Shown piece after piece: positions 45,601-52,381 of a stretch of 64,000 nt of DNA. The position numbers and the translations under genes were made by a program. A model generated the notes under the pieces. The model searched no databases. It saw nothing but the letters and a program-made list of their open reading frames with translations, and was not told where the DNA came from. The DNA lies in the NCBI GenBank assembly GCA_963970005.1, contig CAXAMN010004113.1, positions 1,083,049-1,147,048 of the forward strand, in the 5' to 3' direction. Position 1 is the first letter of the stretch; the number at the start of each line of letters is the position of its first letter. This DNA comes from Durusdinium trenchii (lineage: Eukaryota > Sar > Dinophyceae > Suessiales > Symbiodiniaceae).

Positions 45601-48109
45601 TACGTGACTACCTTTTTTTTCAATCAGGTACCTTCGGTCATGGGGGTTTCATTGAACAACTTGCGTTTGATGGTTTTGCTTAAAGCGATGGTTTTTTGAT
45701 GGTTTCATTTCATGTTCCTTTTTTTTAAATCCCTTTTGGTACATCCCCCAATTTGTTTCCCAGGTTCCCATCGTCGCGATCCACACCGAGTCTCGATTCC
45801 TTTTTTTGTTGTAAGGAGAAGACCTGTGGAGGGATCCTTTGGTGGGCGAAGAGCGCCATGGCAGAGACGGATAGAGACTGCCTGAGGACGGTTTTGAAAT
45901 TTTGGTCAGGTCCAGTCATTTTACTTAAATGTGATTGGGGTCAGGTAGCTCAAGATATGGCCCTTTGGTGGTTTGTTCCACCAGTTTATATCTCTAAAAT
46001 GACCTGCATGTCCCCACCATGGTAATGGGGTCGGGTATGTTTTGACCATGGAGTGAAACCTAGGACCTACATGTGGGTGAAGATGAGACTCACAAACCCC
46101 AGCGAACCGAGGGGTCCTTTGCGAGACTTTGGGAGGAAGGAAGGAAGGAAACAGAACTCAAGATGAGGTGTGCTTGCAAAATAGCAGCTAAATACTCTTG
46201 AGAAAGGCCTGCAATCTATCATCCACGGCTACTGTGAATGGGACAAACCGTGATAATTATAGTGACGGACACCCACTTAGAACATATTTTGGAAAAATAA
46301 ACAAGATGAGTCACAGATATGCCGATGTTCTAAGATTCTAAGTGTGCGCTTAGAACATATGTCTGGAGAAAAGTCCAGGCTAAGAACAATGGTAAGAACA
46401 TTGGCCTAAATGCTGGCTTTGAACAAAAAGCATGCTTTGATCATTCTTATGAAGGTTGCCACCGGCTGCAGACTTTTGTATGCCCACCCCTAACCAGAAA
46501 TCTATGCAAACATACAAAGTAGCGGGTTCTAAGTGGGTGTCCGTCACTATATACCCCAACATCAATCAGGAGTTGAACAATTGAACAAATTCGGTGATTG
46601 TGCTTCTTCATCCATCCCAAATGAGTGGATCGTTTGGGTCGCTCAGCTTCCACAAGTGGGCATCATGGTTTCGTTGTTCCTACTAGTAATAGCTTCTTGT
46701 TCCGTTCGTAGTAAGGCCAGGAGCCCCAAGGTAGCGCCCTTGCTCCTAGTAGCGATGCCAGGAGCCGCTTCTTCCACGGACTGAGCATTTTCACCCAAAT
46801 GTCTCATCCGCCGCTGAAAGGGGTCGCTCCCGGTGGGTCCACCTGACCGGGAGCGGCCGCGAGAGACCGAGGCTGCGACACACACATTTGGAACGCACGG
46901 GTGCAGGGCCACAAAGGCTGGCTCCAGGGGTGGAAGGGCCGCGAAAACTCTGGGTGACACGGTGGTAGACATGGCGGGAGCGTTGAGAAGCCTGTTTTGG
47001 AGCATCACCCAGAAGCCTTGGAAGCCTTAGCCGTAGCCCAGGTGGATTGATTGAAGGTTTGGATGGAAATTGGAGGATCAACCTGCATTCCTTGGGGTTT
47101 GGGGAGGGAAGATCAATCACTCGACTTTCCCATTTGCGCGTTGCTTGCTATGTTGCATAGTGGAAAAGACAGATCATCGATCGTAGGTTCTATTTTGTGC
47201 TTCAGAGTCAAAATGGCACTTCCTAGCCAATGTCATGTGAACCAAAAAGGACCCCATCCGCCTACCAGGAATCACACGTCGGGGGTGCCGAACTTGGAGG
47301 AGATGGATGCCCCTGTCACATCCACTGGATGGGACGAGCCACACCACCCCGTCTTGTGACTCCTGGATGCCACCAGGTCCCATCATCATCCCCTGGGCCC
47401 CCAGATGCCATGGGTGACCTGTTTTTCTGCGGCCGCCGTGGTCCGGCCAGGCCATGCCAGGACGACGTGCAAGGGCTTGAAGTGCCGTGGCCGGTGGAGA
47501 TGTCCTGATCTGCCGCCCCGTGGGCCCCTGACATCCACCAACCACCAATGTATGCGCAATATGCCGTAATTATATACATGGAGTGTCACGGTTTCATCAC
47601 AAGTGACTGTAGATTTCCACGAGTTGGATTTGTATATTTCTTGGCCTGGAGGCGGTTTTTTGGGGGTTTGATTTTTGACATGATCTACCGTGTTTTCAGA
47701 GTAGATGACACCGGAACCCGACCGTATAAACCACCAAATTTGGGGACTGTGCCATTGACTCGACTCTCAACCCACTATACTGTAGGTCACAAGTATCTTG
47801 GTTGATTTTTTGGTGCGTCACAGAATATTTGAGGAAAGGCTGGAAGGTCCGGGCCGTCATGTATCTCTCCATGTCCTATGTTTGTCGGGTTGTTCATCCG
47901 CTAGTCCTTGAGAGGGTCATGTGGCACAAAGCAGCCCTGTCCGACATTTGAGGAATAGATGGAACTGCAATTGTGATGGATGTCTTCTTTGTGCTTCGGC
48001 TGCATGCTGTGATGCCTTCCTTGCATGCTCATCGCCGCATCGCGAGAGTGGGGGAAAGAGGTCGTGTATATGCAGGACACTGAATCTGTGCAACAGATGC
48101 TTCCCCTAG
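24462..48109 (+). CDS. ADAM/reprolysin-like (M12B) zinc metalloprotease with long cysteine-rich tail
   Basis: A gene of about 24 kb. The catalytic domain is rebuilt from exons 25817-25903, 26309-26335, 26878-26928, 27205-27253, 27783-27854, 28202-28230, 29692-29753, 30377-30420, 30579-30623, 30864-30930 and 31399-31470; every junction keeps phase. Recognisable M12B features in order are a SANLIYRPQLNFVL helix, a GTIGLAYVGTIC strand, the zinc motif HETGHIFGGEH, and the Met-turn GGIMDYGDG. Downstream cysteine-rich exons (32.0-48.1 kb) resemble disintegrin or cysteine-rich modules, with pieces such as GECGNG, DGTPCS and GYCTAGLC. M12B enzymes are zinc endopeptidases that are secreted or membrane bound. 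No signal peptide or transmembrane exon was found, so the N-terminus is incomplete and the anchoring unknown. The tail may include exons I missed, and a second gene within 41-48 kb cannot be excluded. Confidence 0.8.
25817..25903 (+). CDS. Protease catalytic domain, first recognised exon
   Basis: Twenty-nine codons beginning DCYENDGETHALGMGV and ending in KLYSRFSTK, the start of the M12B-type catalytic fold. The acceptor is ctgtcag and the donor GC at 25904. It joins in phase 0 to the 27-base exon 26309-26335 (DEAIDYVVQ) and then to 26878-26928, giving the first helix region. Confidence 0.75.
26140..26180. repeat. (CACT)n microsatellite
   Basis: About ten perfect CACT units in the intron between protease exons 25817-25903 and 26309-26335. 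Confidence 0.95.
26878..26928 (+). CDS. Protease catalytic domain exon with ANLIYRPQLN motif
   Basis: Reads IFGSANLIYRPQLNFVL between a cag acceptor and a GT donor at 26929. This matches the conserved helix-strand of reprolysins where the chain runs from the helix into the central sheet. The next exon, 27205-27253, continues with SQTDAPDWDQ, and 27783-27854 with CPFGIDTQLHRFDKW. Confidence 0.8.
28394..28495. repeat. 24-bp perfect inverted repeat (hairpin)
   Basis: Arms 28394-28417 and 28472-28495 are exact complements, separated by 54 bases that contain a further degenerate copy of the same motif. It lies in the intron after protease exon 28202-28230. Confidence 0.85.
29692..29753 (+). CDS. 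Protease catalytic domain exon with GTIGLAYVGTIC
   Basis: The exon follows a pyrimidine-rich acceptor (ttgttcttgctgag) and has a GC donor at 29754. The DCFKSGTIGLAYVGTIC stretch corresponds to the G-x-x-GLA-x-VG segment that precedes the zinc helix in ADAM10/ADAM17-like and reprolysin-like proteases. The 28202-28230 exon (GGVVWMIVL) joins upstream and the 30377-30420 exon (NTAVVWHNF) joins downstream, both in phase. Confidence 0.82.
30579..30623 (+). CDS. Protease active-site exon (HExxH)
   Basis: Forty-five bases encode TWITFAHETGHIFG plus part of the next Gly. This carries two zinc-binding histidines and the catalytic glutamate. The donor is GC at 30624. The third zinc histidine is not in this exon: it is supplied by the first codons of the exon at 30864, completing HExxHxxGxxH exactly. 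The acceptor is cacaag. Confidence 0.9.
30864..30930 (+). CDS. Protease exon with third zinc histidine and Met-turn
   Basis: Begins by completing Gly, then EHSFELGQGTTGG, then the Met-turn IMDYGDGQL. The Met-turn methionine beneath the zinc site is diagnostic of metzincins. The donor is GC at 30931. The next exon, 31399-31470, gives DGKFQFNTQFRKKKMC in frame, so the junction LDGKFQF is consistent with the family. Confidence 0.9.
32011..32050 (+). CDS. Cysteine-rich exon (GECGNG) after the protease domain
   Basis: Reads CGAIWLFDGECGNG between acceptor aaacaag and a GT donor at 32051. CGNG followed by cysteine-rich sequence is typical of the start of disintegrin-like domains after M12B catalytic domains. 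Its direct upstream partner exon was not identified. Confidence 0.45.
32894..32974 (+). CDS. Cysteine-rich exon (CTYCKDC module)
   Basis: The frame reads LDRGKNCTYCKDC ... KFCTPDGYG after a good acceptor (tctatgcag), with a GT donor at 32974 or 32975. The CxxCxxC spacing recurs at 37539 (CRFCSDCKC) and in related form at 45317 (CDCSSCSAC) and 47960 (CNCDGCLLC), suggesting duplicated modules of one protein. Confidence 0.5.
34356..34449 (+). CDS. Cysteine-rich exon (GNGYCTAGLC module)
   Basis: The acceptor is actgtcag. The frame reads VPGVGNGYCTAGLCIPSKC followed by SDYHFVGDFCG. The GxGYCxxGxCxP pattern is shared with exons near 36.9 kb (GICMKGSCVP) and 38.2 kb (GYCMQGRC) and resembles ADAM cysteine-rich domains. 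The 3' end is approximate. Confidence 0.55.
36913..37037 (+). CDS. Cysteine-rich exon with internal duplication
   Basis: The frame reads PCRPCASEPSQ, then GSCGSEPFCVGR, then GICMKGSCVP. The half-repeats CASEP and CGSEP lie in tandem, a small internal duplication also visible in the DNA (ctccgaacct occurs twice). It belongs to the same module family as the exon at 34356. A GC donor near 37038 is plausible. Confidence 0.5.
37539..37620 (+). CDS. Cysteine-rich exon (CRFCSDCKC module)
   Basis: After acceptor ctccaag the frame reads TCRFCSDCKCGALDA, a second copy of the CxxCxxC module seen at 32894. The end is uncertain because the downstream Gly/Pro-rich stretch is open in several frames. Confidence 0.4.
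37922..38030 (+). CDS. Cysteine-rich exon (GACCS module)
   Basis: The frame reads LEKGKDCSPDDENGACCSKDG and continues to a GCTF motif before an in-frame stop at about 38030. The NGxCCS spacing is reminiscent of disintegrin loops. A GA donor (gtaag then gatggc) or a later GT may end the exon. The opposite strand is also partly open and was judged the shadow. Confidence 0.4.
38217..38277 (+). CDS. Cysteine-rich exon (GYCMQGRC)
   Basis: Reads DGECIWNGVKGYCMQGRCAL after acceptor cattgag; a GC donor at about 38278 is plausible. It is the third copy of the GxCxxGxC motif in this gene. Confidence 0.45.
38537..38634 (+). CDS. Cysteine-rich exon (GQDTPCSTY ... GEFCG)
   Basis: After acceptor ggccgag the frame reads QDTPCSTYKSWDGWGEFCG and then NSCKLLEL. 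The GxFCG end is shared with the exon at 34356. The donor assignment is approximate (GC near 38635). Confidence 0.5.
39203..39251 (+). CDS. Cysteine-rich exon (CEVHGTC)
   Basis: Reads CEVHGTCDTLEKFLLA with acceptor ttcaag and a GT donor at 39252, phase 1. It joins in phase with the exon at 40857 across the assembly gap, giving a DGTPCS motif typical of ADAM-like cysteine-rich regions. Confidence 0.5.
39938..40340. other. Assembly gap (403 N)
   Basis: Unsequenced run of N inside the protease gene, between cysteine-rich exons 39203-39251 and 40857-40928. The flanking exons are phase-compatible, so probably no exon is lost, but one could be. Confidence 0.99.
40676..40745. repeat. CTAT/CTGT tetranucleotide repeat
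   Basis: About seventeen CTAT, CTGT and CCAT units in the protease intron just after the assembly gap, which may explain the gap. Confidence 0.9.
40857..40928 (+). CDS. Cysteine-rich exon (DGTPCS)
   Basis: Acceptor ttcccag and a GA donor at 40929. The frame reads GTPCSLRLGCAKIGG and then a Val-rich stretch. The junction codon with 39203-39251 makes Asp of DGTPC, so the two exons are probably consecutive. Confidence 0.5.
44487..44549 (+). CDS. Cysteine-rich exon (GECLNGVNC)
   Basis: A long pyrimidine tract precedes the acceptor gtcgag. Twenty-one codons read GECLNGVNCNIIRAARKQSL, ending at a GA donor (44550). The phase agrees with the next candidate exon at 45317. Resemblance to the motif at 38217 suggests the same module family. 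Confidence 0.45.
44812..44890. mobile_element. CAGAGGTT-family MITE-like element (79 bp)
   Basis: Begins CAGAGGTTGA and ends TTAACCTCTG, near-perfect terminal inverted repeats. Related copies are at 6043-6138 and 22199-22296, with a diverged longer one at about 4372-4540. Shared core: gaagaacccgaact, gactatccta, ggtacccctggt, acgggtc. Confidence 0.75.
45317..45385 (+). CDS. Cysteine-rich exon (CDCSSCSAC)
   Basis: Twenty-three codons between acceptor cccgcag and a GA donor at 45386: EIEKDFGCDCSSCSAC, then a Glu/Gln end. The long minus-strand frame here (44903-45583) spells a hydrophobic Leu/Ala stretch that is the complement of these codons and was rejected as a shadow. Confidence 0.45.
46260..46549. 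mobile_element. MITE-like element with 23-bp perfect terminal inverted repeats
   Basis: The ends tagtgacggacacccactta-type (46260-46282) and its exact complement (46527-46549) flank about 245 bp without coding potential. An internal smaller inverted repeat (ttctaagtg / cttagaa) lies near 46330-46360. Flanks are TA-rich, compatible with a TA target duplication as in Tc1/mariner-derived MITEs. It lies inside the presumed protease tail region. Confidence 0.75.
46672..46772. repeat. CTAGTAGCGATGCCAGGAGC-type minisatellite
   Basis: Degenerate units (tactagtaatagcttcttgttcc, taaggccaggagcc, ctagtagcgatgccaggagc). Related traces lie at 43126-43185 and 13371-13405. Translates as LLLVAMPGA, another recurrent artefact peptide in Symbiodinium predictions. 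Confidence 0.75.
47953..48109 (+). CDS. Possible terminal cysteine-rich exon
   Basis: The frame reads RWNCNCDGCLLCASAACC, later SCICRTLNLCNRCF, and ends at TAG 48107-48109. There are 13 cysteines in about 52 residues. The acceptor is tttgag. It may be the last exon of the protease gene or of a separate cysteine-rich protein; the link to 45317 is by style only. Confidence 0.4.
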
Positions 48110-48942
48110 CAGTCCTAAATGATCCTCAACTGCGAGTGAATACACCAAGAAGGTCTACAGCTTTTCAGGTGCGTCTCTCATTGAGGTGAAGAGGAGTTCG
48201 ATGAGGCGAAGATGATGGAGTGAATTGTGAGATCTTGAGCCACAGACGTGAGAGTGAATCACGGCTCACGTTTGACCAGCTAAACTTCTAGAGAAGATGA
48301 GGCAAAAGTCATCATGATACCTTGACTGTATGTCTAGTGATTGAGTGAAGGGCTTGAAAGTGGTTGTTATTTGTTGGAAGTTGTTGGGTTCACATGTTGT
48401 ATGCTTGCCATACCGTTCATATGAGCCGGGCCGGCCAAGCGGGCCCCGCACAGAGCCAGACCTTCCAAAGAAGAAGGGCACAGCGGAAGAGCTGATGGCA
48501 CCAGAAAGTGCGGGTTTGAAGGCTTGAATAGATCGACACCTGCCCCCCCCTCAGACACCTTGGGGACCAAATGAATAGATCGAAGCAAACAACCAAACAA
48601 CCAGGATGTTTGATTTCTGTGGGAGCATTCTGAAAGGGATGATAAACTTGCAACACGTTCTGAGAAATCGGGATGTTTTATGTGCAATTTAACTAAATGA
48701 ACGCATGTGGAAAGGGCAAGCAAGGCACCTGTTGGTTTCTCGAAAGGATGTTTGAATGGATCACCACCCACCCATGGTTTCCACAAAGTTAGAATAAGGA
48801 GACTAGAAGACCTCCACCACTTCGACCCGCTCAAACAATAAATGCTCCAATCCATGTGGACAAGAAACGATTCTTATTCCATACCTCGACCCTTTGTTGG
48901 TGCCTTGACACATGATACAATAAGAAGATTGTACAATGTTCT

Positions 48943-49040
48943 AGCCCTAGGGCTCCAACCATACCCTCAGAAGGTGGTTAGACCCCCCCTGGCACTTCCC
49001 CAACCACCTTCGAAACGGAGGTGGGACAGGAGCCCTAGGG
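48943..49040. mobile_element. CCCTAGGGCTCC inverted-repeat element
   Basis: The left end agccctagggctccaacc and right end ggagccctaggg are inverted. The middle has ccaccttcgaaacggaggtgg, a second inverted motif. Relatives: 1305-1542 (two units), 60474-60567, 55981-56090 and 27339-27400. Confidence 0.7.
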
Positions 49041-49492
49041 TAGGGTCATCCCACTTTCCCTGCGTACTTTGCAGGGTCCATATGATCCATCTATGATCCA
49101 CTCTCGGTGCATTGAGAGTAGGCAGATGGCACCATTCCCGAAAGGGAGGTCTTTGAAGATCCTTTCTATTTGGATCATTCTGGTTCCATATTCCATTTGG
49201 ATCCCTATCTTCAAGGCCTCTTAAAGGGGGGTTGTATGCTATCTACTTCTATCTTGAAACGTGCGGACCTTTGGCTGCGGTGCGGACCATCGGTGCCCCT
49301 GTCTCGTTGAACTGAGTGGAACTGCTGGTGTTCAGTCGTAGGTCCCTGGAGTCTCAGTTCGTTCAGAAGATGAGTACAAGTACCCTCCAAAGTATATAAA
49401 AACAGCTACTTGTCACCCATTTTCCGATCTACTTTGTACCCCCGCTCCCGGTACATCGAGTTATTACCCTTTTCTCTTGGGCTTCGGGTCCC

Positions 49493-49648
49493 ATGGCTTC
49501 AGTCTCTCCACCGATGAACGAGGCCTTCGTTCGCTCCACCGCCTTCGAAACCACGGTGGCGTGCCCTGGGCGGCACCGCTCGACGCGGAGTCGGGCGGAG
49601 TCGCGGAGCCGGAGTCGCATGAAGTTGCGGAGGGGCATGGGACTATAG
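49493..49648 (+). CDS. Short RS-rich frame; possible first exon of the channel gene
   Basis: ATG in cccATGG opens 51 codons to TAG, with strong G/C preference at third positions. The protein has an Arg/Ser alternation (RSTRSRAESRSRSR) like RS domains or basic phosphorylatable N-termini. A GC donor near its end could splice it to 52340. Alternatively it is an independent small gene or chance. Confidence 0.3.
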   Translation: MASVSPPMNEAFVRSTAFETTVACPGRHRSTRSRAESRSRSRMKLRRGMGL

Positions 49649-51309
49649 TGACTATATAGTAGTGACTATATAATATATATATATATATATTCTGTTTTTT
49701 TGGATGTTCATTGTTAAATATTTGGACATCATCAAGAACAGGATCTTGTTTATAATCTCATAGTTATATACTCTATTGACCAAGGATCATCCAATAGTCA
49801 GAATGATCACCATCCCAAGATCCAGTTGGTTATTTGGAAATTTGGTCATTGGCATTGGCAGCAGTGATTGGACAATTCGGACCGGTAACGACTGAACGGA
49901 AATTAATTAGTAGCAGGATGTATCATCCAAGCCCAGCAACCCGGCATGATTGCCGCTTTGCATTGTTACTTGAATGGAATTGCTGAGAACTTGATTATTG
50001 CTGAAGCGTCCAACACCCATTGCAGGCAAACGTGGAAGTTTCATTGGTTTGGAACAGAAGAATCTCCATCAGCAGGTTCAATGCCGTCACCCTTTGAGTA
50101 AGGCAGACCAAATGAACAGCAAAAAATGCATTTTTGCCGCACGTGTTCCACTGTTCTAAAAAGCCCCCACCATCCTACCGCCCAAGCCGATGCCAAAGCC
50201 TGACACGCCCAAAGACCAAATGCATTGGTATACTTCATGGAATGTACAATCCATGTGTCGCCTATTTACCCACATTGGGGTGGTTGAAAAGGGGTCTACT
50301 AATAGACCATTGGATGGATGGTCTGGGCCAGGAAGGAATATGAAAGGCTAAGACCCTGGGTTGTTTCGATAAATTCCGCACACCTTCAAGTACTAAGTTA
50401 ATCTATGGAGATAGAATGATATAGAAACATGGACCTCCACATGAAAACACTGAAGACTTGAATATGCTTGCTGCTTGAACACAGCTGCTATGTTTGTTTT
50501 TTTGTTTATTGTTTTTTACTTAAAGCACGATTGCTTTGCATTAGACTATGAGGACTATCCTTTTAGATCTTTTTGGGGTGGCTAGACCTTTGTGTTCGCC
50601 TGTATTATGTGACCGATCTTGACCTTTCGCCCAGAACGCATGGGTGAAGGGCTAGGCCTCAGAAGCTTCACCAACGTAGGCTGTGAGGGTTGGCCGCTTT
50701 GCCAACCTCTTCCTCCCACACCTGCGGAACATGCTTCCGGGTTAGCCGGTAGATTGACATCCCAACCAAACAGAGGTGTTTTTTCTTCGACCGGTCAACC
50801 AAGGTGTTTGATGGTTTTTGATGGTTTTTGATCCAAAGGACATATAAGCAGCAATTTCTAATTGGTGAAGTTGTTTTGTGTACTTTCCCAAAATTACAGA
50901 ATTATACAACGTTTGAGTCGAGGGGTCGCTATGGGTTGCTTGAAATGTATTCCTCTCGTACGACCCCTCAGCAAATCCAGCGATGGAATCAAGGTGCCTC
51001 AAAAACTTGTTCTCCAATTCTGGGGGGGCTTGGGAGGAATTTCGCTAAGTTCGCTTATGACATGACGGTTCTCGGTTCTCAATTTTCCCCAGGCTCTCCA
51101 TCCTCAACACTTTCCATCGAATTCCGATGCACAGACTGTACAGTGATGTAGTCACGAAAGCTAGCCTTAGCTAGCTGGAGTTGCTCTTGCTTTAGCAAGT
51201 TAAGTGACGGGGTGGACGCACCTCAGAAACCTCAAATAATTGATTAAATCAATCTTATGGACCCCCCCCCCCCGGGGTTCGACTCCCCCCTGCGCGCGGT
51301 GAGCGGGAC

Positions 51310-51475
51310 CACCAAGCAGCTGCAGCACACCAAGCATCTGCAGTCTACCACCAAGCAGCTGCAGCAAACCACAAAGGCGCAGCAGCAGCAGAAGCAGCAG
51401 ACCCAGAGCAGCAGCAGCAGCAGCAGCAGACCACCCAGCGCCAAGCAGCAGCAGCAGCAGCAGCAGCAGACGACC
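51310..51475. repeat. CAG-rich trinucleotide and ACCAAGCAGCTGCAGC repeat
   Basis: Three imperfect ACCAAGCAGCTGCAGCA units lead into (CAG)n runs at about 51380-51470. The plus frame encodes a Gln/Ser-rich tract ending in TAG. It might be coding, but no splice context supports this. Confidence 0.8.
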
Positions 51476-52339
51476 CGGCCCGGCTAGCTTTCGTTCACCC
51501 CCTCTGGCCTCAAGTGATGTACAGTATCTAGTAGGATTCAGAGCACTCAGATGGCACAAATCCTCTTCGCTGGGGGTTCTACACACACACACAGACACCA
51601 GCTGACGGTATGTGCTGATTTAATTCAGCTACACTCCCTGACAGAATCACACGGCTCATGGCCCCTTTAAACGACCCTTTTCCAAATACCAAACAGGTCG
51701 TGAACTCCACGTCCGAATTCTTTCAAGGAGGGGGTCACCAACCTGACCATCCAAGGGCAGTGATCCTGATGAACTGTGCTACGATCGGCATTGAGGTTGG
51801 TGTTCTTTGCCGCCCAACGTTCGTCGGAGGTTGAAGGTGGTTAGACCTGGCTATGTTTTTCTCGGTCCATGATCCATAGGGTTGAGTTGAGAGTAGATGG
51901 CACATTTGTCCGAGAGTTATATAGGTGTTTCACATTTGGACCCCCCCAGGCGCAGGCTTGGAGTTTCCTTCCGATCCCCGTCGATTCAGGCAAAGCACTA
52001 ATTACTGTATATCGAATTATAACATACAGCGGAGGTTCCAAAGACTTAGACCGTAGAGTATCTACTGAACAAAACCCTCTTCCCTTCAGGTGTTGTGGGG
52101 GGGGGTGTTTCGAATGTTTGTGCAATATTCCATATTTTAATATAATTTCTAGATGTCCGGAAGCGGCTTCACTCGTGGATGGAGATGGCTCGTTGGTTTT
52201 GTAGTGCAAAACCCTTAGCAAAACAAAGGGTTGTTCTTCAGGATTCTACCTCCTAAATGACTGGTGCTTAGAATCCTAATGCGGGAGCGCCTAACCCCAC
52301 AGGCGTATTCCACACAGGCGGACCCCGTCGACTGCGCAG

Positions 52340-52381
52340 GTCGATGCCACCATCGAACATGTCTCGGAAGAGCTTCAACAG
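52340..52381 (+). CDS. Channel N-terminal cytoplasmic exon
   Basis: Fourteen codons, [14 protein letters not shown], between acceptor tgcgcag and a GT donor at 52382. It reads as a short amphipathic, coiled-coil-like helix. Phase 0 on both sides fits the following S1 exon. The opposite strand is open but less protein-like. Confidence 0.5.

Larger units (their letters stand above)
48110..52339. other. Region between protease tail and first sure channel exon
   Basis: Includes an inverted-repeat element (48943-49040), the RS-rich frame at 49493, AT satellite at 49660-49690, a partial copy of the 7000-7064 element (50266-50302), and a CAG-rich repeat (51310-51475). A weak plus frame at 48440-48528 (DLPKKKGTAEELMAPE) may be an exon. 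Confidence 0.55.

Noticed and set aside
48367..48855. 162-codon minus frame
   Set aside because: No motif, no splice context, low G/C at third positions.
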